Part shown: piece by piece, positions 1-13,347 of the stretch | Position numbering within the stretch: the stretch's first letter is position 1 | Layout of the letters: every line of letters starts with the position of its first letter | Source of the DNA: Todiramphus chloris collaris | Taxonomy: Eukaryota; Chordata; Aves; Coraciiformes; Alcedinidae | Length of the DNA: 64,000 bases | Direction of reading: 5' to 3' | Assembly (NCBI GenBank): GCA_025345505.1 | Contig: JANVCC010000018.1 | Span: 56,501,656-56,565,655, forward strand | Position numbers and translations under genes: made by a program | The notes under the pieces: model-generated | Told to the model about the DNA's origin: nothing | The model's database searches: none | Seen by the model: the letters and a program-made list of their open reading frames with translations, nothing else

Positions 1-2721
1 AGAGGAATAATTACACACTTTGTTATGGAAATTACATGATAAGTTCATTATAAAACTCTCTAAAAATAAAGCTAAGTATATGGTAATTCACTTTTCCACT
101 ACCAAGTTATCTCATCACTGTGACTAGTTGAGGGAAATTGCGTTCTGCATGGGAATCACAAATCGTTGTGTCCCATACTCCCTTCAGTTGGAGGAAGCAG
201 AAACTCTGTCAGTTATTTTATTTTATTATTTTTATTTTTTTAAAGCTTTTTTCACTTTTGCCCTCAAGTGCTATTATTACTGGTAGCAGCCATCTCTAAA
301 AGTGCCTCCAAAGCTAAATGGCATTCAAAGCTGGGTTTAGGCTGTCAACATAAAATCGAGATTTGTGCAGTTTTCTGAAGTGCTGAAGTTCCATTTTCAG
401 CAGGGATTTGAGAAACTGAGAGCCCAGATCAACCACCCCACTCCTGCAACATAGCAGGTTACCACACATCCGCTAAGCTGCAGTGTCTCTCCATGTCTCT
501 GCTTTCAGTCTGTGGCAGCTATGAACTTACGTTATAATATGAGAGGTTTAAATTAGGTCAAATTATGTTGTGTTTGTATGCACATGAACATTTACTGCCA
601 TTCAGTTTATGCACAACCTCTGGTAACTCCTGGCTGGACAAGTCTGAGTAACCTGACCATGTGTTTGATCTGTTAAGTACTGCTCAAAGTCAACAGGGCT
701 TAGTAACAAAGGAACTTGTGAAAATTTTACTCAGAAAGTGGCAATCGTTTGTGAAGCACCCATGTCTGATTAATTTAAGGAGATCCTATCAATTTTAGGA
801 ATACAATAGTAGGCAGCTTGTAGGAGGACAATCCTTGTTAAAGGAGGTGCTTGTCATCAGATGATGAATCTGGTGTTGGTCCTTATACCACATTGTACAA
901 TTGATTGTCCTCATATAGAGGTTTACTATTTAAATTTCCTTGAAGATCTTCTCTGTGGACAGTGTATAATTTGCATGATGACACAGATGAACGGGATGAC
1001 TTTCATTCATCACAGGCCCACCAAAAATCCTGGTCAACGAGCAGAGCCCAGCACTATGACTTGTAAGATCTCATCTCCAGAGACCTGCACATACACCTCC
1101 CATTTGGGGCACAGGATAACAATGCCGGAAACAGAGCAAAACATTCTTCACCTCATCACTGACAGGGAAGGACCCAGAGAAGAAGGCCTTGAGGAGTGTC
1201 TGAGATACTTGAGAGGAGCCAGCATTTCCATTTGGCTGGTCACCTGTGAGTTGTGGATTGTTTTGATGACACATTTTTCTGAAAGAGTCTTCTGGACAGT
1301 TTGCTGTAAGGAAGCTGGGCAGCTCTTTCATAACCCTGGCATTTCCTCCAGACACATCAGAGCAACAGTAGTTGAAAAAAGTGGGTGCCTGTGATTTGTG
1401 TGAGTAAAGTCATCCGAAGCAATCACCAGATTGTGGCTTTATTCAGAGACAGCTTATGCTGGAAGAATTTCCTTTTGCAGATGCAATCAGGGGTTATTCT
1501 ACCCCTGCTGGCTCTATAAGCTTTGGTGTTACATCACAGATTTTAGCAATTCCCTACTGCCTTGTCACTTAGTTTGGCTGGATATGCAGCTCCCAGTCTG
1601 CTGGCTGTCCAGAAATCCTGTATGAAAGGTACTTGGTGTAAGTGGCAACAGTTACCCTGCACATTTGCACAAGGAGTCTTGCAGCTGGGACTTGTTGGAT
1701 TTGTAGTAAATGCTTCACTCAATTGCCATTAGAACTGGGATGAAATCAGACCAGACTGCCAGTAAAGGAAGGTCACGTTATGGTATGCAGCGTATGTACA
1801 TCCTGATTCAATGTGACTTTAATTCTGTATTGAAATAAGAGAGATTGAGTATGAACTGATTCAAAGTGAATATCAAAGGTTCGTATATAGTCTAAATAAT
1901 TCATTCTCAGTCCATGCTGATGAAGAAAAAGAATATTACCATACCACGCTTAGAAATGGGGAAACAGATATAAATATATATGTCCAGCAACTTTTAGGTG
2001 GTTAAGTTGTTAGGTGAACACTTCAGGAGAAAAAAAAAAAATTGATTTTTTACAGCAATGTAAGGAGACAGCCTATAGAGTCTAGCACTAGCCAGAAACT
2101 CAGCAGTCCTGCTCAGAGGCTGTTTTTAAAAATTGCTGTAGCCCAGTGTCTCAAGCCACACAAGGAGTCAGTGAGAAGAGCCAGGTGAGAGCTAAGGAGT
2201 TTCTAATCACTGCTTGTGTTTTCCCACTTCTAACCCAGGATTTTGGACTAAATATAAAGTGAACTGTCAAGTAAATGCGCTCACACCATATGCTAGAAAT
2301 ATCACAAAGCTTTGTTGGCCATATAAAAATTGCTGCACATGGGAACAATAACCCTTTCTTGAAAATCAAATAACTATTCTGATCTACATCAATCAGGCCT
2401 GAGAAAGACAGAAAATCCACGCCTTCCAGGATACTGTCTTTGCACAAGCGTTAGGAATATAACAGAGGTTTTAAAAAACACATGCTCCAGTACCTGCCCT
2501 TCTCAGAGCTATTGCTTTTAAGTGTGAGCTGCAAGAACTCTTATGACAACATTTTAGTCCAGAGGAAATATCCCTGTTAATGATATAAACCCTTACAGAT
2601 CCGAGTTCTTAACTGGAAGCCATCATCCTTTTGGCTGATGGAGTGGTCTCTGCAGAGCAGATACTGAAGTGTTGGTCACATTTTCCCTTGCACTTTCTCT
2701 CCTCCATTCCTCATTTTCAAT
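1..2721. other. Unique non-coding DNA, no gene seen
   Basis: AT-rich sequence with no recognisable exon or RNA gene. It contains the longest gap-free open frame of the window (861-1394, + strand, 177 codons), which overlaps a 94-codon frame on the other strand (1071-1355). Neither shows a known domain, a repeat of residues or a signal peptide, so I treat both as chance. Near 1445-1535 the word 'agcttat' occurs on the + strand on the left and in inverted orientation ('ataagct') on the right, around a stretch that reads loosely as an inverted repeat. This may be a very old palindromic transposon, but it is too diverged to call. A short A-run lies at about 2030-2040. Confidence 0.6.
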
Positions 2722-2775
2722 GTATGATAACTTAGACAACGTATGATAACTTAGACAATGTATGATAACAAGACA
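2722..2775. repeat. 19-bp tandem repeat, about 2.9 copies
   Basis: The unit 'gtatgataacttagacaac' (19 bp) occurs at 2722-2740 and again at 2741-2759 with only its last base changed. A third, shortened copy starts at 2760 ('gtatgataac' then 'aagacaa', lacking two T). The near identity of the first two units suggests recent local slippage or duplication. It is too short to be a satellite and no function is evident. Confidence 0.9.
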
Positions 2776-4581
2776 AATAATTTGTAGAAAGCTGGGCAGT
2801 GACTGCTTTTTCAGATATAATGTAAAATTTTAAGGTAACTATGTTTTTGAGTCCAGTTTCTAACTGCAAATTTCTCTGAAAGCATAAGAACAGCTGTGTC
2901 TGGGTAAATCTAATCTGCTGTTTATATTTAAGTGGAGCTTCAGAGACTTTTGAGCATGTTATTGTACAAAAAAACCCCAAACAAACCAACCAGCACCGGA
3001 AAGGAAGATAGCACATCAGAAAACTTATGCACCTGACAGAGAAGTCACAGAGTCGTATATGAGGCAGGAACTTTCACTTTTATTTTCACACTATCTTGTG
3101 TAATAAGCTTGACTAATTTCTGCCCAGGACTCTGAAATGCAACCAAAATGCAAGCCAACAACAACATGAGGGAGGAATCTCAGCTTCCATTGTCTTGACA
3201 GGGTTTTTTCTGACAGGGCATGGCTGCCCAGGGAAGGGAGATGGGCTTTCCCACAGCCCTGTTCTCCATTTGGGTCATTCTAGGACATGTTTGTGAACTG
3301 CAACTGTGTCCCTACTGATATCCCCCCAGATGACCCCATCTGGGGCCACAGCTGCTCCGTGTGCGACCGGGATTTACGTAGTTCCCTTTAAAAACCAACT
3401 GGTTCCCTTCGGGCTGGAATGAATGAGTCTAATTAGTGATGGTTTGTATCTCATGGCTGAGCAGGCACCAGCCCTGACCGAAACCCCTCCTGGGACTGGG
3501 GCATCTCTGGGGTCCCACTCATGTGTATGTTCACTGGGCTGTGCTAAGGACTCCTTTCAGGCAGGGTACAGTCTCCCAAACCAGCTTCAAGGACAACGGG
3601 CAGGCAGCTTTGTAAGTGGCTGGAGTGGCATGGAGTGGAAGGACAGCAGATGAATGTGCACATGTGTAGAGTGGCTGCAGTGTTTCTGAGGCAGGCAGGC
3701 AAACTATACAGTGTTTATGATTTTAAATATTATGATTGCAAATGCAATAATCTGTGTGGGAGGGGAACACAGGAAAGTTAAAGAAAGGGATTTACAGCCA
3801 GGGTCTCCAAGGTCTGGTGTGATTGTCATTAAATATTTCAAACAGAAGCAAAAATAGAATCATGTGACAGCAAAATTAAATTTTTAGAAATGGTTTGGGG
3901 TTTGTTTGCTTGATTGTTTGTTTGTTTGTTCAGCTAGCATCCCACTGCTTTATCCTTATCACGCTGCCCGAAATCTACTTTGCATATAGAGCAAATCCTC
4001 AACAAAAGTCTTGCAGTCTGATCAAAGCCGGCGAAGGGAAAAGGTCAAAGCACAGGTTATAACGCGTGCAGCTCCAGGGAGCTGTGTCAGATGTGCATGT
4101 GTGTATATAAACAAAATCCTCTCGGCATGATGCACTGACAGTAGATAAGGTTCATGGAGTGCAGCACTGTGCTGACAAAACTGTGCGGTGGCTGTGAGAT
4201 AAGCAGTGCAAAATGACCAGCTGCAGAGCAGAACCTTCCCTGGCAGGCCTGGATACTTGTCCCCATGCTGAGAACTGAATCATGATGCTATTTTTTTGCA
4301 CATACGGAATAAATACAGGGAAATATTTGAGATTTTTCCTAAATAGCATAAAAAGTGATTGCAACAGCCCCACTGCCTTGTTGTTTGTGACTTTACTTTC
4401 CTGTGTGGCTCCTGTTTGTCTCACCATTGAAGTTCTGCTGGAGCCACAGTGTATCTTGCTGGGTAGGAGAGATGGCTGTACTTTTAAATATAAATTCTTG
4501 AATTCAGAGGTTCATAAAGTGTAAGGCCAGCAGAGACAGTTATAATTTGTTCTGAACTCCATCATGTGGGTCATGGAGTAC
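2776..4581. other. Unique non-coding DNA, slightly GC-richer 3200-3660
   Basis: No exon recognised. The stretch 3200-3660 is somewhat richer in G and C than its surroundings and has scattered CpGs, but not enough for a CpG island. It includes a 9-bp perfect hairpin: 'ccccagatg' at 3324-3332 pairs with 'catctgggg' at 3337-3345 across a 4-base loop. A low-complexity A/C tract lies at 2967-2991. Confidence 0.6.
3892..3930. repeat. (TTTG)n-like low-complexity tract
   Basis: A G/T-only stretch built from 'tttg' units with a few interruptions ('tttgcttga'). The complementary form (runs of A with 'caaa' units) recurs at several other places in the window. Confidence 0.85.
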
Positions 4582-4614
4582 CATATATACATATATATAC
4601 ATACATACATACGC
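4582..4614. repeat. (AT/ACAT)n simple repeat
   Basis: Alternating 'atat' followed by 'acatacatacat', a short impure dinucleotide/tetranucleotide microsatellite. No function is evident. Confidence 0.85.
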
Positions 4615-7600
4615 ATATTTATTTTAAAATATATAAGAATCATGGAGTGCCAGTTCATGGACCTTGACTTAATTTTATCTGATTCAATTATCAGACTAGC
4701 ATGCTTCTTGTCTTTCCTTTCTGACTGCTTACAATCTTTGTCTGGCTTCAGTGGACTTGTCTTTCTCAAACTTTTCTCTATATTCCTGTGTGCAGATGAA
4801 CCTTCAGGCCCAAGGTCTTCTGCTTGCCTAGAAGCATGCAAGGCAGAGGTTTAGTGCTAGGGGAATCTGCCTAACCATATTTCATGGACAAAGCCAACTA
4901 AATTTATTCTCCAGTATGAGCAGCTATACTGTGCCCATGTGGTGTCATTGAACGGAGCTGCTTGGGGAAGATCCAGGACTAGGAGTTTGTCTCTAGCTCT
5001 GATCTGCTGTTTCTCTCCCACAAATTCCTCTCCTTCTTCTTCTTCTCCCTAAGACATTTCCCCTGTTCAACTCCCAGTCAGTGGCAAGAAATTGCAGCAA
5101 ATAATTTCTCTGCTGCCTTGACTATGTTGCATGGATGTAGGTTGCTTGCTCAGGTACATGATTACCTTAAATTCCTTTCTTCATTCTATTGATGGCGCCA
5201 TAACTGAATCCATCTGCTGCATCTGACCAATGAGAGGATGGGAAGGCTGTTTTTCAAATGTCTTCTTTCCTCTTTAAAAGGGCAGTGTTCTACAGAACTT
5301 AGCATGAGAGTTTTGGTGCTGTCTAGAAATTTCCACAGAATATGTTCTGTATCATTTCATTACCACTCAGCTATTTGCTGGTTATTATTAACAAATTTGA
5401 TTATAGTGGGTCAAATTGTATGTGAAATATACAGTGTTCCCTTTCCTGTGTTCCTCCAAACAGCTATTAGTGCCAGTCATGTACTGTGCTCCAAGCCAAC
5501 AACAGCCCCACAACTGCCAAAAATGCAGCTGAGGCAGGAGTCTCCCATATTTTAATCTTTCCACTTGCTCCTTGGCCAACATCCTCAACTTCCCTTCAAA
5601 CTACCAGCTCCCTCATCCCTACGACTTGCCTGGCCCATTCAGTGATCTCCTCCCTCCCTGTCCACAGCTCCCTTCTGAAGCCGCAGGCCAGAAGAAGGAG
5701 GTGCACTGTAAATAAGAAAGACCTTTTTGGTTTGCTTTGCACATGGTCCCGACTGCCAGCAGTCTGCCTGTTTTAGCTGGTGAGAGCAGTTTTTGGAGGA
5801 AAGGAGTGAGCCAGATGATCAGCAATACTCATCTTGGGAGCAGTGCTGGAGGGAGCAGAAGAACAAAAGGCAGCAGAGATGTTTTAGAAAGGATGAGCTA
5901 AAAAAAGTGAGAACATGACTGCAGGAAAAGCAAGCTTCCTGACAGCTGCTGGTTGTGTGCTCCAGCATCAAACCTTCCTCCCTGGCCAGTCAGGACATAC
6001 AAGTTGTTCACACTCTTCATTCCTGCTCTTACCCCTGCCACCAGATGGCAGACAGTAATACCAAGACAAGCTTTGCATTGGCTCTCCAGCTGTGGATGCC
6101 AGATGGTGCTTCTTGTACAGACACAGATAAAAACAACTTTTTCCTGACTCAGCTTGGCTTCCACAAGATCAGCTACTAACACAGAGGTGAAAGAGAATAT
6201 CACAATGACTCACTTATTATACACTATACATTTCACAGAAAGTTTATTAGTATTTTTTAGTGCAGATGCACTGAGCAAGACTCCCTGCCTGATGGCCAAG
6301 CGTAAGCTCGAGGCCATGTGAAAAAATCAACAAAACTCTGTTTGACTGTGATTAGCTGCACTGAATGCTGGATTTGTGTACAATAGAGAGGACCCTGCAG
6401 CCTGGGGAGAAGTTTCACTTTTCAAGTAGCAGAATGACCTTCAGGTAGCACCAAAGAGTTGGCCAACATGACTGATGCCACCTCTGTTTTGCCCTGTTCT
6501 TGTATTCCTGTGAAACAAAGTCAATGATAAATACCAGTGGGTGTGCTACCAGCCTTTTGCATCCTCCTATGTGTGAAACAAATCTACAGCTGTTCTCATG
6601 TCATGCCTTATGGTAGTGGACATAGCCAAGAACAGTGTGAAGGTGGAGAGGGTTCATGGGTGCAGGTGGAGAACGCTCAAGGATGATGGAAAGTTTAAGG
6701 GAACATCTCCCAGGAAGCTGAGAGAGTGCCTTGATGGTTAAGTGAACACTATCCAATGTTACTTCATCCTTCTGGCTGACATTTTGATACAACATGTATG
6801 ATGGAAATCGGCATTTTAATTGCTGCAATAACCACCACAGTACAAAACTATTGTTCAGAAAATTTCTATTACTGTCTGGAATGTTAGTTTTATGATGCCA
6901 TATACATGTGCAGTATGGACAAGTTACAGTTGCCGTGGGAGAGTTGGTAATGAAATTCTTGAGTTCTCAGTGCTTAAAAATCTCAAATGAGTTATAAAGG
7001 AGACTTGTTTGCATTTAATTTCCTTAGTTAAAGATAGAAAAAATAATTCCCACAACCCTTTGTGACAAAATTTGCCAAGCTAACATCCCTCCATCTTAAA
7101 GCTCTGACTTGTTTTACAACACACCTCTCATGTGTCCCTCATTATTATGATGAGAGAAAAAAATTTTTTTAACACGTCTGAGGAAATGCAATGTCCTTCC
7201 TGCCACTATCATTTTCCCAACTGATATTTATTCAACATGAGTTCTAGGAAGGTGAAACTTTGTTCAGGGTTAAGTGTGAGAGCCCTGAAACCTGCGATTT
7301 CTTTCTGGTTTGGGTCAATCTTTGACATCTCCCCTAACTTCTATTTCTTTTTTATTTTTTCTGTCTGTAAAAATGAAGTTTTTGCTGCTTATCCACACTT
7401 TTTTTTTTTTCCTGGGTCTACTCAACAGTGAGTCTAGACTGCTATTGGAAGTCTGGATATGATTGAAGTAGGGAATTGGAAAAATCCAGGTTAGTATTCA
7501 TGCTGTGTGAGTTCACTATGCCAGAATATGTCAATATCAGGTCTGTTTTGAGAACTACAAATGAGAATTTTCCCTCTAGTAGGTATGACAATTTTCTTCT

Positions 7601-10320
7601 TTTAAAACACTGGTTGCCTCCATGTGATCTTTCCCTTCTCCATTCCCACTACCACACATCAGCTGGCATTCATCAATGTCCTCTTGTTCAGTGAGATGGT
7701 CCTTTATTATATCCCCAGCATGCACATGAGTAAAGGGTTTCACGCTCTTATCTGCACACTAAGATTGAGCAGTATCTACTGAGAGTTTCTCCAGTTCTCA
7801 CAGTGTTAAGTGGGAGAGGAGTTTATTGTTATCACTTCCCAATATTAGTTTTGTTTATCTGATAAATCCTCTCTTTAGGAGAGATTTTTGGAATGAATCT
7901 GATACTTTTTGTTTCCCCCTCACCACAGTTAAAATTGGCTTCTAACCTCCTCTTGGCAGGAAAAGAACAAGATCTAGGGACTGAAAGCAACAGGCAACCA
8001 CATTCCACCAGAAAAATGGTTCATTTTTTTCCTGAGAAGAGAACAGTTGCTGGAGCAGAAGGACAGCAGAGCCCCTCTTTTGACTTAATCTGCTTCCCCC
8101 TTTGGACCTCATTCCACAGCACAGCTAACAATAAAAGGTTTAACCACAGGCAATGCCCCATTCAGAAAGGTACTGTGAGGCTACCTGTGTTTGAAGGCAT
8201 CAACAGGAACTGTAGAGTCAAGCTAAAGTGTGTAGTGTGCCTAATAACCTGTTACTCTCAAAGCTGTACTTTAGAGGGTAGGTACACGTCTGGTAGCACT
8301 GTGTTCATAGCAAAGCCAGAGTATTTGTAGAGCCTACAACTGCAACATAAAATGCTATTTTGCACTCAGGAAAGACATAAGGTTATGTTTCTGTTGTTCT
8401 GTACTGTACATGTATCTAGATGTATGTACAAAATGTGAAATCATACTACTGCTTCCCAGTCTTTGAAAGCTGCACTCAGGACAGTTTTAGGTGGAAAGAC
8501 TTGTAGGAATGAATGTGGTGTGTGAAACAAATGCAGAAAGCTTGTGAGCCACAATCCTTCACTTGTCTGTGAGGGGGGACATACAACTCCTTAGAGTAAT
8601 TTGATGTAATTATAGTACAACAGTGTAATGGTCACAAGTCCATGTGAAGGGAGTGAGTTGGGCACTTGATATTAAGGCTAGAGGAGTATGGATGGGAAGA
8701 GAGAAAGGATATGGGGGAGTTGTGGTAAGAGATGGAGGGAAAATGGCATAGCCTGAAGTTAGATGACAAAGGGAAAAATAAAAAATGGAAGGGGAAAGAA
8801 AATAAAACAAAGAGAAGAATTTATAAACAAAAGAGATCCAGAGAAGTCATAAAATTGATAAGACAATTTACAATAAGACTGATTAATGTATTATATAGTC
8901 ATCAACAGTGACCATGAATGAATAATAAGACAAAAAGCAGAGGTGCCTCCAACCTGCTCTGTCTTCCAGAATGCTCATTTATGCACCCCAGTGTTTCAGA
9001 AACCTGGATGTATTGAGGAGGTTGGACTGGACACTGTGGTAGAGTAGATGTCTCCACTGGCCCAGCTCTACCACATAATCTGTGCATTAATCATGAAGGA
9101 ATCTAGAGAAGCAGCAGCTGTTTTGATCAAATTAAGAGGCAGGGCTCTTAAAAAGAAAGAAGGGTTTGGATGTAGCAGTATAGGAAGAGGGATCTAGTGA
9201 TCAAATGTTAGTAAGAAGATGACAGAAATATTTTACCTTTCATTACTGTCTTCTCATTTATCTGACAGCACTCTACAGACATGTAATTGTTGACTGCATA
9301 ACTAATCCAATGTTGATTTGAGCAAAGGAGGTATCTTCAATGAACGTTGTAGTGATGTTTGCTCTACTCCAAATTAAAAGAATATCTAAATTTAGCAGTT
9401 TGTTTGATTCTTAATAATACCGATGATGTCTACATTTAAATGTATGCATGTATGTATAATCTATGTATATAGGGGTTTTTTTTTACATATCTTATATTTC
9501 ATTTGCTGAAAATAGGGCAATCACAAAGGGGAAGAGGGGGAATTGTTCTAGAGACATGAGTAGGATTGATTTCTGAAAATGTCAGCAACTTGCTTTATAT
9601 ATGAATTTACATTTGAGAAAAATCAACACAGAGACAGAGGAAGAAGAAGAAGAATGAATAATAAAACATTACTGAATTACACTACAAATAGCATTGTTTA
9701 AATGAGTTGTTTTGTAACTGTGAATCAATGTTCTTTCCTAATCCTTCTCAACACATGTCCTGTACTGGACAGCATTAACCTTTTAGCTCAGAGAGTATGA
9801 ATTCTCAGTTTCAAATGTCAGATGAATTCCTAAATCTCTAACCTTTTAGGGTTCCAATTATTTCCACCCAAGTTGACTGACTTCATGAATGGGACTTACA
9901 TGCTTGATTACAACAGTGAAATTTAGTTCAGTGGAGCAGATCCTTGGCTACTAAGCTTCAGAGGCATGATGACAGCTCCGACAGTCAAAGGCCTGACTTG
10001 TAAAGTGCACGTGGCTTAGTCCCCTACAAAAAACCATGAGCCCTCAACATTTTGTAAACATATTGGCAGCTGTGTTCACTCAATACCTTGCAGAATTGCT
10101 CAGCGTCTCAAAAAACTGAGTCCTAAACTGACTTTATAATCTACTTTCTTTTTGTCCGTTTTTGTCTTCTGAAAAATAATAGGAAAAATCACAACAATGC
10201 TGTTAAAGCTGGAGATGGGGCATAAATGGAGCCTTTAACCAACCCCATCCTCTCCCCCAAATGTAATGATTTAGATAAAATGGAATGACATCCAAATCAA
10301 GGCCAAGTTGTTTTTGTTTT
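4615..10320. other. Unique non-coding DNA, no gene seen
   Basis: Nearly 6 kb with no exon, RNA gene or classifiable transposon. Open frames here (for example 7893-8330, 145 codons) have no recognisable domain. Short low-complexity pieces: (CTT)n near 5033-5046, T-runs near 7320-7410, 'tgtatgcatgtatgtat' near 9440-9457 and (GAA)n near 9641-9653. Confidence 0.6.
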
Positions 10321-10569
10321 TGCAAAACCAAAACCTGAGTGATGAGGTTTTGCAAAATTCAAACCCGAACCACTCCAGTTTGTCCATTATAGACATGAGA
10401 CAGAACTCAAAACCTTTTATCTGGGCCTTCTATTCTCTCTGGACTCCAGTGGTCTGACTAAAAATGGAACCTGGACTTAAACCACTGCCGATTTGGGTTG
10501 TGCAAATCACAGCCTGACTGATGTAGGTCTTCAAAACCAAAACCATAACATGGCCTTCTTGTTCTATCC
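10321..10569. repeat. Diverged direct repeat with C/A-rich core
   Basis: The segment 10321-10366 ('tgcaaaaccaaaacctgag' onward) aligns with 10501-10544 ('tgcaaatcacagcctgac' onward), sharing the central word 'tgatg' and closing with 'caaaaccaaaacc'-type sequence. After each copy there is a related word ('ggccttctattct' at 10424, 'ggccttcttgttct' at 10552), so the second unit looks like the first with an internal deletion. This could be an old tandem duplication or an internally repetitive, unclassified transposon. The alignment was made by eye. Confidence 0.5.
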
Positions 10570-11768
10570 CTAATTAAATTAAATTCTTTTTGTCCAGAGC
10601 ATCATAGAGACTGAAATGTACAGAAGAATATTATCAGCATAACACAACCTTCTATTTTATTCATTCCCAAAGGGCCTGATCCTGAAATCACAAAGCCCTC
10701 TCTCACCTCGTCAGACAATGCTTGTGGGCACTTGGAGAGATATTTCTCCTTTGAAGAGGGCTGCTGCTGCTTTCTTTGAAAACAGTGAATTAACTTTCAT
10801 TGAATTCAAGAGCAATGTACCCTTTCTCACTTGCATTTTCTGGGTACTTTGCTATCCCATACATCTGCAGGTTATGAAATCTCTTCTGTTTCAGAAGGGG
10901 CTGAAGTAAAGCAGAATTGGCAATGTCCCTGTCATCAGAAGAGAGATGGTTTATTTGAAGAAGTTTTTTTCAGTCCCTGACCTCATATAAATCTGGTACC
11001 AGATGAAACAGGGCTCCCTGTATGGGAATCTTCTGGTATTTCTAATAGACTCTACCACATTGTTGATCTTCCTAAAAGAGAGCCTCCAGCTCTAAAAAGC
11101 AGATGGCAAAACTCCTAGGGCAGTCCTAAACACCTTCCTGGGCAGGGGCATAGTAAATTCTTAAAGGACTTTCTGTGAACTTTTGCCCATCCTAGATTTT
11201 TGGTTGTGATAGGTGTATTTTTTCTCAGCTTTGGCACTGTCTCCGCTCTCCCTTACTGCCATGAGCGAGGGTCCAAGGGCACTGTTTTTCCACCTCTGGA
11301 CTGTCTGTGGACTAATTTGAAAAGGCCAGTGAATAGTGGCTAAGAAAATGAAGCCTAGTGTTGATAGGATTTAAGGCAGTATCACATACTCTGCCCCTCC
11401 AGTGCAATGTTTTAGGGAGTCTCCAAATAAAGAGGTGCCTGAAAGCCACCACTGGTCTTTACAGAGAGGTCTCCTGGAGATCTGGGAAGGAAGATGAGTG
11501 CTGCTGAGAATCCAGCTCTACCCTGGCTCCCAAAGGAGACAGAGTGACCCAGCTCCACCCACCCAGGAGCTGTTGCTTTCCCAGTAGCTATGTTAACTGA
11601 CCAAGAGACCTTTTTCTAGGTCCATGGGATTGTTGTAAGCTAAACTTGAGCAAATACTTCATTTTATTAATTTAGACGGGTTCTATTTGATGATGTTTTG
11701 TTTGTTTCTAACAGGTAAATTCTTCTCTGTCAGCATTCTGCTGTTGTTGCCATTCTTTGCTTATTTTT
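10570..11768. other. Unique non-coding DNA, no gene seen
   Basis: No exon, RNA gene or classifiable repeat seen. Confidence 0.55.
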
Positions 11769-11834
11769 TCTGGGTTTTGTTTGTTTGTTTTTGTTTGGTT
11801 TTTTTTTTTTTTTGTTGGTTTTTTTTTTTTTTTT
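11769..11834. repeat. T-rich low-complexity tract
   Basis: Runs of T up to 17 long mixed with 'gttt' units. On the minus strand it would read as an interrupted poly(A) with 'caaa' units. It could be the tail of a retrocopy inserted on the minus strand, but the sequence to its right (11835 onward) shows no processed gene I recognise. Confidence 0.85.
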
Positions 11835-13347
11835 AATGTTTGGATGCCAATAGGTCATATAGAAGTAATAATGGCAAAGGAGAACTTTTTGAGAGCAGCA
11901 TAGGCAGATTGAAAACACCACACCCTTTAAGTACTGAGACCTGTGAACCTAACAGTAATAGTTTTCCTTGTATACTCCAAGTGCCGACTCACACCCTTTC
12001 TGTACAGCTACAAGCTACTCTGAGGAGAAAAAGTCACAGAACTGAAGCAAGCCAGACAATTACAATTATACCACAAGTCAGCTTGGACTAATAAGTTGAA
12101 TGAAACTCGAAGCCCAGTGTCTTTTTTTTTTGCCCTAGGCAATTACTTTTATCCAGTGTGTTCTCTTAAAAAGAAACAGGCTAAAAGCTAAGGACATAAA
12201 TGCAATCCTGTGTGCCTGAAGTTAAGCAAGGAAAAGCATGCCAGCAGTCCCTCCTTACCCTGCCCAGGAGCCCCAGGGGAAGGGATGTTGTGGATTCATT
12301 CTCTCTTTTCATCCATAGCACAGGGCACAAGGAAGAGGCAGTTTTATTTCATGAGAAGAACAAGAGGATCTTCTTCCTTTCTCCTCTTCAAAGTCAGGAT
12401 GGAGGAGGCAGTTGAGATGGGAGTAGGGGAGCAGATGGAGGTCATGGGATAGGGTTATACCATCATGGCATCATGGGCTCCCTCCAGAGAATCCCACCAC
12501 TTAGTTGTTAAAACAAGTAAAACTTCCTTCCCCTGACTCGCATCTTCCTGTTGACCGAGAGTATCTTACTCCTAGCCTTCATTTGGTATCACTACTGCTC
12601 TTCAGCGATCCCACCTGTTGGACAGTTTGCAGGGCTGGAGCAGTAAATGTGCATGCCTCATGTCTGGTCTCTGTAGTACTGCACATCTGGGTAAGATTAA
12701 ACAAAGCCAGGGGCGGGAAGTGCCAGTATAACAAATAGTATGAACCATAAGAGCTCAATTTAGGACCTGTGCACATGTTTTCAATGCTAATTTGAAGTAA
12801 ACCTTTTCAGATTCATGCTTCACTGTCCTTTTGTAATGTCTAGAAATGATGTAACTCCAATGCCTTTCATCCTTAAGACCATACTATTACTTGGCCTATC
12901 CTGCCCAGGCTCCTAACACAAAACCGTATGGTTAGCAACTCAAGATGTTTTCCTGTCAAAGCAACTGCCCCCATACAGCTTTTTGTCAGGCTATCACTAA
13001 AAATTTGCTCTGGTGTGAAGCCAAGCTCAGACCTAGAAGTTTCTGGAGCAGGAAAAGCCCAAAGCTATTGAGATCCCTTATATGGGCCTTGATATGGCTC
13101 ACCTGGAAGGGCTGGGCACAGGAAGTTCTGAGTGTTGTGGTGATTAAGCCCACAACATGTCTCTGGGCTCAGAATCTGCTAAGCATGGTGAGGACTGAGT
13201 TCCAGTAACAGCCTCAGTAGTGTGCCTGGAGAGCAAAGTTGCTGCAGAGCTGTCTCTGTCTCCTGCTATCTCATGGCATTCAGCTATCCTTTGTGAGTAA
13301 GTTGAACAAATGTTAAATCATGTAATAATGTGAGTGTTTCCAAATAT
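11835..13347. other. Unique non-coding DNA, no gene seen
   Basis: No exon or transposon recognised. Overlapping open frames of 60-87 codons at 11840-12091, 12200-12452 and 12505-12738 have no family resemblance. Confidence 0.55.

Noticed and set aside
2722-2775. CRISPR-like spaced repeat
   Set aside because: The copies abut with no spacers, and the DNA is vertebrate.
3200-3660. CpG island promoter
   Set aside because: CpGs are too few and scattered, and no first exon or core promoter is recognisable.
7893-8330. 145-codon + frame
   Set aside because: No recognisable motif; length expected by chance in 64 kb of six frames.
11769-11834. Minus-strand processed pseudogene with poly(A)
   Set aside because: No transcript-like body to the right, and the tract is interrupted by 'gttt' units.
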